The translations under genes were made by a program, and so were the position numbers. The notes beneath the pieces are model-generated. The model did no database searches. It was given only the letters and a program-made list of their open reading frames with translations, and was not told the DNA's origin. From the NCBI GenBank assembly GCA_034336665.1, contig CM067588.1, forward strand, positions 6,946,655-7,010,654: a stretch of DNA of 64,000 nucleotides, written 5' to 3'. Position 1 is the first letter of the stretch. Every line of letters starts with the position of its first letter. The stretch comes from Luscinia megarhynchos (taxonomy: Eukaryota > Chordata > Aves > Passeriformes > Turdidae). This document shows, in pieces, positions 23,751 through 36,200 of this stretch.

Positions 23751-24260
23751 CCGAGAGGACCCGCACTGCCGCCGGGGCGGGCGGGGCTGGGCGGGGCTGG
23801 GGGCGGTGCCTCGCTGCCCTGGCTCCGCCTCTCGCCGCCTCCCAGCCGATTCTCCGCCCCGCCCCGCCCCGCCCGCCCCGCCCGCGGCCGGCGTGGCCCC
23901 GCCCCTCGCCGCCTGCGCGCTGCGGTGGCTCCGGGCGGGGCGGCGCGGCCGGGCCGGGATGCGGGGAGCGGGGCCGGCCGTGCGGGCCGCCCGCGGGGCG
24001 CTGCCGCGGGCCCGGCCGCTGGTGCTGCTGCTGGCGGCGGCGGCAGCGCTGTGTGCGCCGGCGGGCGGCGCCGAGCCCTGCGCCGCGCCCTGCTCGTGCC
24101 GCCGCGGCCTGCTGGACTGCAGCCGGCAGCGCCTGCCCAGCGGGCCGGGCCCGCGGAGGATTCCGCCGCTGCCCGCCGGCACCACGGGGCTGTGAGTGAG
24201 CGCGGCGGGGCCGGGGGGCGGGCGGGGCCGGGGGGCGGGCGGGCGGTGCGAGGCCCGGGC
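23750..24260 (+). promoter_or_regulatory. LRIG2: LRIG2 CpG-island promoter and exon 1
   Basis: The stretch is GC- and CpG-dense, with repeated Sp1-type GC boxes (CCCCGCCC and GGGCGGGG) and no TATA box in the 200 bp before the ATG. This is typical of a broad housekeeping-type promoter. The transcription start is not fixed by the sequence; about 23860-23940 is likely. The island ends about 70 bp inside intron 1, close to a CR1 insertion. Confidence 0.75.
23959..24191 (+). CDS. LRIG2: LRIG2 exon 1: signal peptide and LRRNT
   Basis: This exon encodes residues 1-78 (the last codon is shared). An Arg-rich n-region leads into a Leu/Ala hydrophobic core at about 21-33. The LRRNT cysteines follow at 41, 45, 47 and 54 (CAAPCSC...LLDC). 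The ATG has G at -3 but C at +4, a moderate Kozak context. Intron 1 begins at a GTGAGT donor, in phase 2 inside a Leu codon. The exon is less conserved than the rest and strongly GC-biased. Confidence 0.9.
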
Positions 24261-27200
24261 TGAGCGGGCTCGGGGCTCTCTCCTCTCCCTGCGCCTCCCT
24301 GACAGGATGGTGCAGCCAGGCGGCGGTCGGGCTCTGGCCCCAGGTAACAAGCGATAAGACAAGAGGACGTAGTCTTCAGCTGTGCCGGGGGGGTTCAGGT
24401 TCGATATCTGGAGGAATTTCTTCACAGAAAGGGTGGTCAGACATTGGAAGGGGCTGCCTAGGGAGGTGGTGAGTCCCAGTCCCTGGAGGTGTTCAGGACT
24501 CACTGGACGCGGCACTCAGTGCCATGGTGTGATTGGCAAGGTGCTGTTTGGTCATAGGTTGGACTCAGTGATCTTGGAGGTCTTTTCCAACCCCGTTGAT
24601 TCCGTGAGTTTGTGCGCGGGATGTTCGCACGGAGCCTGGAGCAGTGCCTGGCTCTCGGCGGAGAGAAAGGAGAGAAAGAGGTTCTGGCCCGAAGGCTCCG
24701 TGCGCCCGGGTCCCAGGGCGCAGTTCCACGCTTCTCTGTGATGGCAACAAGTGAGGGCAGGTTGGAGTTAGCAAGTCACTTATTAATGCCATTTGGTCCA
24801 GAACTTGAAGTTGTTTCTAGTTAGGCTTCAGGACATTATCTTTTAGGACTGCGCTTGGAAGTGTTCCTTCAAGCACCAGCCTCAGCTGTGTTGTGGTACT
24901 TCCTGTTGCTTCTGGTTTCCTCTTCATCCCACTGGTGCTGTGCACCTCAGCGATACTCTCCTTTTCCCTCGTTGTGGACTCCCCGTGACATTTGCTGCCA
25001 TTGTTTTTCTAAAGAAATCCCAAAAACAATTCAGAGCCACCCTTAGTCTCTGCGCTGAGTGTTCAATAAGACAATGTGCTATATAGTGTTCACACAGGTC
25101 AAGCCTTTGTCTTCCTTGACTTCTGCTGTCACAGTCACCGTTGCTTTTGTCACTTTTGGCTACAGCATATTGTGGAGGAGGAGGTGCTGGGGTACAGGGA
25201 GATCAAAACTTGCTTCTGTGCGCAGAGTTCTTAGTCCCTCTTGGAGTTCTCAGTCTTCCTAGTTGATAAAAATTACATTATTCCAGACCAAGAGAAAATT
25301 AAGCCTGTTGGGAAGGTACTATAAACATACAAATCACTGGAGTTAGCTCCAGAAATTCCTTTAGCAGGACTCAAGAGTCTGACTGATCTGTGTTAAAAAC
25401 TGGACGTGTCCAAGGAAGCTTGTCACCTTCTCCCTCGTGATGTTATGTAGTTCTCTCCTTTTCCTGCACAATCAGCAACTGGAAATGTTTAAGAGAAAAC
25501 ATGTATTTCAGTGTAGAACTACAGCAACTTGTGTGTGAAACCTTTGGTGTTTAGGGAGGTACAAAGATAGAACTTGTTGGGGAAGTTGTCAGTTCATCAG
25601 GAGGCTAAGAAGCAAAATGATATCCATGCTGTTTGAAGAGCAAGTTTTCAAGCTTCACCGAATACTTGTATCTTTGTTAAGCTGATAGAGGGTGTGTTTA
25701 AAGCTGCTTGGCACAGCCTGCAACGGGAAGAAGCACAGCTGACACCATGCTGTGTTGTGCAATCTGACACGCTGCAAGCAATAATAAGGGGATTATAGAC
25801 TGGTTTGGGTTGGAGGGGACCAAAGCTCATCTTGTTCCACCCCCTGCTGTGGGCAGGGGCACCTTCCACTAGAACAGGTTGCTCCAAACTCTATCTAACT
25901 TGGCATTGAACACTTCGAGGGATGGGGCAGCCCCAGCTGCTCTGGGCCACCTGTACCAGAACCTCAGCACCCTCACAGCCAAGAATCCCTTCCCAAAACC
26001 CCACCCAACCCTGCCCTCTGGCAGTGGGAAGCCATTCCCCCTTGTCCTGTCACTCCAGGCCCTTGTCCCCAGTCCTTCTCCAGCTCTCTTGGGGCCCCTT
26101 TAGGCACTGGAAGGGGTCTAAGGTCTCCCTGGAGCCTTTTTTTCATCCTCAGCTGCCCCAGCCTGGGTCCAGAGCTGAGGGGCTCCAGCCCTTGGAGCAT
26201 CTCTGGTCTCCTCTGGACTTGCTCCAGCAGCTCCACGTCCTCCTGATGTTGGGTTCCCCCAGGGTGGGAGGCAGCTCTGCAGGTGGGGTCTCACCTGAGT
26301 GGGGCAGAGGGGCAGAATCCCCACCTGCTCTGCTTCTTATGCTGGGGGATCAGCCCAGGGCTCGGGGCTTGTGTTCTGGGCTGCAGATGCACCTTTCTGT
26401 TGAGCTGCTCATCCTCCAGCATGCCCAGAATAGTTCTGCAATTGGCTGCAGTTGTTCTCTTCTCCAGGTTCTCTTGGTTCTATTTTTTAGTTGTTTCCAG
26501 ACCCACGCTGGTCTATCTGTATAATGTGCATCTTGGTGTAATTGGCAGAATACATTAACAGCTGCCTGTCTTGCTGTGACACCCAGGATTTTAATAATTC
26601 GTTGTTAGAACAGAATCTTTACACTGAACCTGAATGAAAGTTAACAACTACAACTGTACTGTAGTCTTTTAATTGTCAGTCCATGTTGTCTCTTAGTAGG
26701 GTTTTTGGTCTTACAGATCAAAAATCGTCTGCCAGAGCCCAAGGAGTGTTTGGACAACGCTGTCAGACACGTGGTAGAATTTTGGGGTTGGCCTGTTCTG
26801 GGCCAGGAATTGGACTTGGTGATTTTTGTAGGATCAAATTTGGCCCTCAGTGCATTTGGAGTCAAGCACAGGCCCAAAGCTATTGCAGGAGCAGAGGAGT
26901 GTGTGGCTGCTGTGCCTTGTCCAAACCTGGCTGTCAGTGGAAATATTTTGCACTATACTCATTTACATTTTAATATTAATGGATTTTGATTGAAACAGAG
27001 AAATAGAGCTGTTTACACTTTTATTGTGAGTGACCACTAGAACAAGCGCTTTTCTTAAGTGAAGGAGCAATTGTATAAAATACATAAATACAGTTTCAAA
27101 CTTGAGGTTGCATGAAGTATGCATGGTTTGGGTTTGTTAAGGGTTTTTTATTATCATTCCAAGAGCTAAATAACCTTTTTCTCTATTCTCTAGGGATTTA

Positions 27201-30200
27201 AGTCATAATCATTTATTATCATCCAATTGGAGCATTGATTTGTCTGTCCATACTCTCCAAGAAGTGTAAGTTGTTTTTTATGAGGATAAAGTCTAAAGAT
27301 ATCCTACTTAATTCTAATTACATTTTATTGCATGTCAAGATACCTGGTCTGACTTGCAGAAGTATTCAGTGCAAGTTAGTTAAAAATGGATGCTCCATGT
27401 TGGCAGCACATTTTGTGTATAAAACTATTCTGTTCTGAGCAGAAATCTTTCCCATGAAAGATCAGAATACCAGTATTTTCAAAGAGAAATGAGGAGTAGT
27501 TGTTTCGGCTATAGCTGATTATAAATGAAGGAGAAGTAATAGTATCCATGGAAATGAGAAAAGCTAGCATGTTTCATTTTTCAAATTGTTCAAATTATTA
27601 GTATTTAAGCTCTTGGGGAATCTTTTTTGTCAACTACTAAGTATTAATAACACATTAAAACTATTAAATGCATTGATATTAATTATTTCTACTATGTACA
27701 GAAGAAGTTTTCTCCTCTTTGAAGTGTCAGTAATTTTTTTTGCCCTCTGTTTAAGGAAAATGAATTACAATGAGCTAAGTGAAATTCCGTATTTCGGAGA
27801 AACAACTTCCAATATAACTCTTCTCTCATTGTAAGTAGTAGCTCATCTGCCTTTTTCTTGTTTAACAAATGGGAGAACCATGTTAGAGTTCTGCTGTCAA
27901 GTTGTAGGAAAACATCTTTTTTCTTGAAATACTGCTTGTGTAAAGAGCATCAGGGAATATGTAATCACTCTTTAAAGAAACACAAATCAGACAATCCAAT
28001 CACCCTGATTACCAATAAAATGCAGTCAGCCAAGGCAGGCAGCTTTGCAGGGGTGGGATTCAGTGCAGGGATGGCACTTCCCACAGGAGTGGCTCAGCTC
28101 TGGGCCTCCGAGTTTGAATCTGTTCGTATGTCGCTGTGACAAGTGGCTCTTGGATTGTAGTATTGCTTTAGGGATTAATATTGCTTTAGGAATTAATATT
28201 GTTTTAGGAATTAACGTTTTTGGAAGCATGTGGTGCATGTGCCATTCGTAAAGCTCACTAGTACTGTTGATATGCAGAATCCTGTTGCTGTTTCAGCTGT
28301 GCAACTGGAAGGATGAGATGTTGTGATAATCATATTTATTGCTGGTCTTTTTCAGGGTGCACAATACCATCCCAGAAATAAATGCTGAGCAACTCCAGGT
28401 CTACCTTTCATTGGAAAATCTAGATCTTAGTTCTAATCTTATCTCTGAAATTAAGGCCTCTTCCTTTCCACGAATGCAACTGAAGTACCTGTAAGTATGA
28501 GTGATCTACTGGGATTCCTGGCTCTGCAATGATAATGTTGGAGACCTCATTTACTCTTGAATTGGTGTCTTAAAGTCAGCATCCTTACATAGCTTTGAAC
28601 TGGCAACAGTGCTTAATGGAGCTACAGATGGCCTTGAAATAAAATAGTTTTCTGACCAATCTGTATTGTATTTTTCCAAATGTGGAAAACAACAATTGCT
28701 GTTGTTAGAATGCAGGTACATCGGCCAGGGTATAATTTCTGCTCTGTTTGAGTAGGTCACTGTGGACATTGTGTTAACCACTTCTAGCTAAAGCCTGGAC
28801 ATGCAGTAAAAATCAGCTTCTCACACTGATTCCTTTGGGAAAAAGGATTTAGCTTGGTATCCCAGAATTCAGATTTCTCATGTGACTTCACAAGAGTCTT
28901 GGATTCTCTTAATCAGTGGTTGCTCTGAGGTGCTTGTGCTATTGTGTTCATCAAATTCTCTATCTTCTGAAAGGCCTCTTTCCTTCTTCTTTCCTTCCTT
29001 AGGAATCTGAGTAACAACAGAATAACTACTCTAGAAGCAGGTTGCCTTGATAACTTATCTAGCTCACTAATGGTGATAAAACTGAACAGAAATAGGATTA
29101 GTACGATTCCACCAAAGATCTTCAGATTGCCTCATGTGCAGTTTCTGTAAGTAACAATCTCGAAAACATCAAAACAACATTTACAGCTGAGCTGTTAATC
29201 TCAGCATGTTCTTGACTTTCATTCATACTGTGGAGCTTGTTGCAAGGAGTCTTAATGTTTGAATGTCATCTTTATGAAAGGGAACTGAAAAGGAACCGGA
29301 TTAAAATAGTGGAAAGTCTTACGTTCCAAGGATTGGAGTCCTTAAAATCCTTGAAAATGCAGCGCAATGGGATAAGCAGACTAATGGATGGAGCATTCTT
29401 TGGCCTGGGTAATATAGAGGAATTGTGAGTATGCCTGGTTGTGGAATTTTTTTAGCAAAAAGAAAATGGCTCTGGAGAGTTTTGTCCTGTATGGTTTCCC
29501 TTACATGAAGGCTGTGCTGAGATATTGATGAAATCATAGGAAAAGAGTATTTTCCCATTATTTTTATGTCATGTCTGGTTACTTTAGAAGTAGAAAGGTA
29601 CAATTCCCTATTCCTGGAAGTGTTCAAGTCCAGGTGGAATCAGGCTGAATGGGTCGAATAAAGCAGCCTGGTCTAGTGGAAGGTGTCTCTGCCCATGGCA
29701 GAGAATTGGAATTGGGTAATCTTGGAGGTCTCTTTCAACACAAACCAGTCTTGTGATTCCTTATATTGGTCCTCTTTCCAGCTTCTTTCCACATGGTGAT
29801 CAAGAACGTTTGCCTCTGTAGCTGCTTTTTGCTGGTTTTCGTTTGCAGTCCCATAACATGGGATTGTTCTTCCGTCTGTGACTTTGACAGTGTGAACACA
29901 AGGATGTATGATTCAATGTTAGCAAAAGACTTCTTTTTCAAAAAGTTATTTTTGAGAATAGAGATTATAGTTTTGTTTCTGCCACTGGATCCCTGAAGCT
30001 GGTTGCTCAGTTGGTTGAGTTACTCAGTTCTTCATATACCTTAGTTCATTTTTAAAATTTCAGTGGAATTGAAAGAATCATGCCTTTTGTATTTTCTGAA
30101 GTTAATAAATGATTTTGAGATCCACAAGGTGAAATTTTGTAAGTAGATGTTTCATTAATTATCTATTTGTCAAACGTCTTTTCTGTCTAATTCATTAGAG

Positions 30201-33200
30201 AGCTGGAGCACAACAACTTAACAGAAGTAAACAAGGGCTGGCTGTATGGGCTGCGGACACTGCAACAACTCTATGTTAGCCAGAATGCCATCACCAGGAT
30301 CAGCCCAGATGCATGGGAATTCTGCCAAAGACTTGCTGAGCTGTAAGTCCTGGGCTGCTATTCACTGGGGACTTTTGGAATGTTGCAATGATTGATTGGC
30401 AAGAATGAATTGCCAAAGTACTCCGTTTCCTTGCTAGGCCCATGGTAATGATGTATTTTAACTATAACTATTCTGTTAGAGAAATTGGAACACAATAGTT
30501 CATCAAGTCAGATAGTATCTTAATAATTAATCCCCCTGCTTATCTTTAAAGTGTGTGTTGAATGTTTCCAGAGACTTGTCATACAATCAGCTCACTCGCC
30601 TCAAGGAATCTGCCTTTGTGGGACTCGGCTTATTGGAGAAGCTAAACCTGGGTGACAATCGCATCAATCACATTGCTGATGGTGTCTTCAGAGGTCTGAC
30701 AAATCTTCAAACCTTGTAAGTACAGAAAGCTTCTAACAGAAATGTCAGTTTAATGCAATTTCAGTTTAAGCAGAGCTTTTGGAAGTAGAGACTGTGGAAT
30801 CCTGAGATTGTTGTTAGTGCTGCCTACAGGCGTGGCAGGACTGATAATCTTTTGGCTTGCTAAGATGACAAAATTCCAGCCCAGCTGAAGCAAACCAACC
30901 ACTCAATTTTAGAGGTGATAAGAGACAGTGACTTAGTGATGCTGAGTGCTCAGATGTGTGTCCTGCCAGTTCTGAGAGGTGTGGGTACTTTGTGTATCCA
31001 GTTGTGGAGAAATAGCCTGGAGCTCTTTGTTCTAGAGGATTTCCTTAGGTTTGGAACCTCAGAAACCAAGGATTGAACCCTTTTGTGTTATAGAAGGTGT
31101 GGTTTAGCCCATCCTGCTCTTGTGCTGACCTCACAAATATAACAGGGGGTGTAGAGTTGCTTCTTGCTGTTAAAGGCACAGCTTTGCACTTGCCCGGACC
31201 TTTTGTGGCAGATATTGGATATTTCTGAAAAAAACCCAGTCCTGTCCCAAGTAGATCTGAACAGTTGTAATTATCCTAAACAACAGTACTTGGGAAAGGA
31301 GTGAAAATTTATAACCCCTCTGTCACCTCATTAAATAAATGCTTAAATAAGCAAACTCACCAGAGAGATTTATGTAAGCAGTCATATTCTGTTAACCTTA
31401 ATGCAACCTTTTAATGAAATAATTAAGCCTAACTTCTTAGATTTAGAGTAGCATGAAAAAGAACAAGAGCAGATTAATTAGTAGGTTTTCCTGGGCTCTC
31501 AGGGGTGTCAACAGCGAGGGCCTGGCCCTTTGCTTTGGGACTGGAATGTGCAGGATGGGGAGCGGTGGTGATTAACAGGGCTCCAAGCATTGGTGCCCAG
31601 CCAGGCATGAGGAGCCAGCTCCTCTCTCACACAATGAGGGGCTTTTCTTTTGGGCTGCTCACTCGTTTTGCTGAGTGGTCTGAGTAGTGGAGTGTAAAAA
31701 AAACTTCAAAAACCAAGAGATCCCGCGTGGTTTAGTTTGTTGGTTGTGTGCTGGTTGGTTGGTGCTACAGCTGGTGCACTTATTTCTGTATGTTCAGCTC
31801 CTGCCACTCTGCAGTGTAGAAGAATAAACTGTAAAATGTACATTAACTGCAAGTTAGGATTACAGATGTATCTAAGAGTAGCACTGAAGTTTTGAAGTTT
31901 TACATACTATCACATTATTTACTTCATAGTACTGTGAGCAGTTTGGCATTTGTATTCTCCAGCACTCACGGTCTAACATTCTGAAGCAGATCTTGAGATA
32001 ATTCTAGAAATTTGTTTTAAATCACAAGAATTAGCAACTTTGAAATAAAATTGGCATATATTCCTATAGTCTTTGTTAGCTCAGCTCCATGTTGGATACC
32101 TTAGCTTGAATAATTTTCAAAGAGGAAAAGATCTAATGTGAGCACGTTTCAAGGCCATATTTGTTCAGACCTTGTGATGCATGAAACACGAAATTGTTTT
32201 CTTTTTGTCCTAAACTTGGAAGTGTGTAAATACAAATTGGGAAGTGACTGCTGTGTGTGATTTTTAAAATATTTCTATGTTTCAAAGTAAGGAAAGTGAG
32301 AAAATTGTGTGTTACCACTGGTGTTATTCTGGATCCCAGTCTCTTCCACTAGGGTGTTCTACACAGTTCGAAGTCTCACGTAATGGGAAAGTAGACACTT
32401 CATTTTCCCTTCATTAGCACAGGGACATAGGTGTTGGTATGAGTGATATATACAGCTGCCTGTGTGTGCAGCTAGTTTTTGGTCAGTTGACTCGTTTGGA
32501 TGCTTCATCTAGTGTTGCATAGAGTATCTGGTAAAACACAGGGCAGGCTTTTTTAGTAGCATGATTTCCTTTGAATACACTCCTCTCTGTGCATGGTGGT
32601 ATCAAAACAGATGCTCTTGGCTCAGTCCATGCCATTCAGGCTAAAAATGCTAGTGAATTTATTTCATCTTCTCTCTGAAGAGCATTTAATCCTCTCCAAA
32701 GTGTATTGCTCTATTGCTTTTGCTGTTTAGACCTCTCTTCTCCGTGAGGGGCTGAAGTGCTGTGCTGAGGTCAGTCAGAAATCCCATTAGCTGATAACGA
32801 GATTTGTGAGCAGAATATCAAATTCATTTTGAAAATCCCCCACGGTGTGCCTGGCAGGCCCACACTGTAACCTGGGCGTAATCCCTGCATATGCTAATGC
32901 TGGTATAAGCCTGTTTCTTATGAAGATTCATGCTGCTGGTGTGTTGGTGAATTCCCTTACATGAGCCAACTTGCTGGGAGAGGCTCCTGAAGCTCCTGGC
33001 AAATAGCTCATCGTGAAAAGCGCTGCTCAGAGTGGGGCTTTCCTTAAATGCCACATCAAGAAGTTGTGCTGCAGAATTTGTTTGTGCTGCTGACTGCAGC
33101 ACTTACCATGAAGTTTTCCCTTTTGCCCCTCTGAAGTGAGAAATTCGTCTCCTGGCAAGCTAAAAAGATTTGTAAAAGATTTGAGACCTTCCAGATGATG

Positions 33201-36200
33201 CTGTGTCAGAGCCCCATACCTGACCTGTCTTCCCCAGCTCAGCCCTGGCCCTGGACGTGAAGATGTTCCAAGGTTTGTTTCTAAGGAATGTCTTCTCCTG
33301 CAGGGACTTGCGGAACAATGAGATTTCCTGGGCCATAGAAGATGCAAATGAAGCTTTTGTGGGACTCAGCAGGCTGGATAAACTGTAAGTATTACAAATG
33401 AAGGGAACAACAGGCTTCCCAGGCATGCAGGGAGGGAGAGTGCAAAATCCTAAGTAGCTGTAAATCAATGACAGGAGGCAGAAAGCCTTTCTTACGTTGT
33501 GCCACAACCTCTGGATGTAGTCCTGGGTTCCTTGTTCAGGAGCACCAGGTCCATGTAGCACTGCACTTCTTTACTGCACCAGTTTGGTGAGATTAAGCAT
33601 AAGTATGTATGCATTATTATTGAATACCCCCCTCCCTCTATTTGATGATTGTCATTTTTTGCACTTCTTTGGTCTGGGTAAAAGTTACTATTTATCGAAA
33701 AAACAACCCCAAAACACAAAGTATTTTTTGAGCAAATTTGAAACAGCACTGCATTAACAAACTTCTTGATACTTAGGCTGCACACTTTTCATCCAGTACC
33801 ATGTGCTTTGGAGGAAGCTCCATTCTGTGGAGTTACATAAAGGTTGCTTATAACAAATAGCTTGGTATGAGGTTTGGTATTAGGAAGTTATTGCTTCACT
33901 CCCAAGTTCTACTTATTGCTGTTTCATCCTCCTGACTTAAATTATCTTCTGACACATTTCGAGCCCAAATCTCTTACATTGAAAATAGAAATGAAGCCCT
34001 GTTCTCGGGAAAATTAGTTGAGCCTTTAAGCTAAAAAGAATAGTATTTAGTCCTGTATCTCAGCTAGAATTAGGGAAAAAAATGTAGTTAAGCATCACAG
34101 GGAACTTCTTTTGGGTCTTGTTTGTGAACTCATTGACATTCAGACTGGTTTCTGGGCCTTTATTTTCAGAATCCTGCAAGGAAACCAAATTAGGTCAATT
34201 ACCAAAAAAGCATTTTCTGGTCTTGAAGGACTTGAACATCTGTAAGTATTTTAATTTGTAGAACTCCTTATTTGTCGACTTCAGTCTTTTGTTCTCTGTG
34301 AGATTTTCAAGAATTTAACTGAAGGCAGCATATGAAATCACACTGACTCATTACTGTGCTCTTTGCTTAACTTACAGAGATTTAAGCAACAATGCAATAA
34401 TGTCCATCCAAGAAAATGCCTTTGCCCAGCCTCACCTGAAGGAGCTGTAAGTTCATGACAGTTATTTAGAGATTCTTTACAAGCCCTTCCTTGGAAAGAA
34501 TTCTTCAGCCATTGTAGGCTTGTTTGAAGTTGTCTGAAGTGTGTCTTTCATCATGAAATATTTGCAACAATGCTGGTAAATTATCTATTCAAAGTTGGTA
34601 GCAGTATATTTAGATTTAAGGTCTGATTAAATCTTCACCTGCATTTTCGTAGTTGCAATTAGTAGGAGTTAATTTTTTTCTTGCAGTACTGAACCATTAT
34701 GCTTTTGCTATCCTATGATTTTGCAGCAAGCTCAGCACTGCATGTAGGCAGTGAACAAAACAAATAATTCATCAGGAATCTCTCAGGGGGATTAGCAAAC
34801 CCTGTGTTTTTTCTTCCTATTTTTGGGGGCTAGGGAAAAGCTTTAAAATTCACAGCTAGACGAGATTTTGTATGTGCTCAGCAGATGTTTAAGCTGGTAG
34901 GGTCTCTTGTGGTCTTCCAACATCTGAAGTAATATAATGTGAAGTGACCTTCACACCCAAGAGTAATCCTACTGTAATGCAGTCCTTTCTGTGAGATAGT
35001 CTCTGACTGCTGTAGTCTGGTCTAAAACTGTTATTTGATTAGTTAACCTTGGCCAGATGGACTTAGTCTGCAAGATCTGCCACTGTGAGGAGACAATTCC
35101 AGGTGTTAAAGACTTTTGTTGCCTTCTCTGATGTATTTTGAGAGTGATGAATCGTTAATATGTGCAGGCAAAGAGCAGGATGCAATCCTGGCTTGTTTGG
35201 GGCCTCTTTTCTGCCATGGCTGCCTTCATCTTAGGGCAGATCACTTCTGGGTAAATGCTGGACTGTCTCATGTCAGTCATGCTCATCCTTGGAGTATGGC
35301 AAACAAAACTCAGCCCCCTAGTCTCGAAGTCAGTTCAGAGGTGGCATCTGGAATGGGTAACAGTACTTGGGAACCTTTGGGAGCAGCTGGTAGGAAAGAA
35401 GAGACCCGTCATTTTTTCCTTGGTAGGTTTTCTGTGGAGCAGAGAAAACAAGCTGCAGTTAATACCTGTATGAAACAAATCACTTTTGGCCTTAAATATT
35501 TATCAGCTGGCATTAAAATGAGAGCTGAGCCTTCTACTCGTTTCATAATGGCAGTTGTGTTAAGTTTGAAAGCAGCTCTGCAATGTTCCTTTCAATTGCT
35601 TTAAAAAGGGATGAGATAATTGTAAAGACAGGCCTAGTGGGTTTGGGATTGGTTTTTTTGGAAGTTGAAACTCTGAGTTTATATTCTCCAGGATTAAAAT
35701 GTAAGGCTTTAATGCTGACATAGAGGGATTGATTCTAGCATAAATAGCTAAGATTTTATAATAAATACTCATAGATATAAAATAATACTGTAAATTTCAT
35801 GGCTTTGTGTGTGTACGCTTTAAGTTGCTTTGCTGTGTGAAATCCCACATATGCATGTGAAATGAACTTCACTGACCCTTTTGGTGTGGCCCTTTTGTTT
35901 CTGCAGGGTGTTGAACACGAGCAGCTTGCTCTGTGACTGCCAGCTGAAGTGGCTGCCCCAGTGGCTCCGTGAGAGCAGTTTGCTGCAGGCTGGCACTGTC
36001 AGCTGTGCCCACCCTGAGTGGCTGGCAGGACAGAGCCTTCTCAGCGTGCACCCTGATGACTTTGTTTGTGGTTTGTATTTTTAGTGACTTTTGATACAGA
36101 AACATGGTAACACAAGTCTTGTAGCTGAAATCAAGCTGTAGTGCTGGGGAGGTACTTGGTCCTGGCTGTAGTGCCCATGTACATCACAGAGTCTGCTGTG

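Noticed and set aside
23206..23958. N-terminal extension of LRIG2
   Set aside because: The frame is in phase but made of minisatellite and GC-box sequence. A signal peptide follows the ATG at 23959, and the known family starts there.
25922..26524. 200-codon frame in LRIG2 intron 1
   Set aside because: It lies in an antisense CR1 fragment and is not part of the CR1 reverse-transcriptase reading frame.
35116..35604. 162-codon frame in LRIG2 intron 11
   Set aside because: No splice-site support and no match to LRIG domains; exons 11 and 12 join in frame without it.
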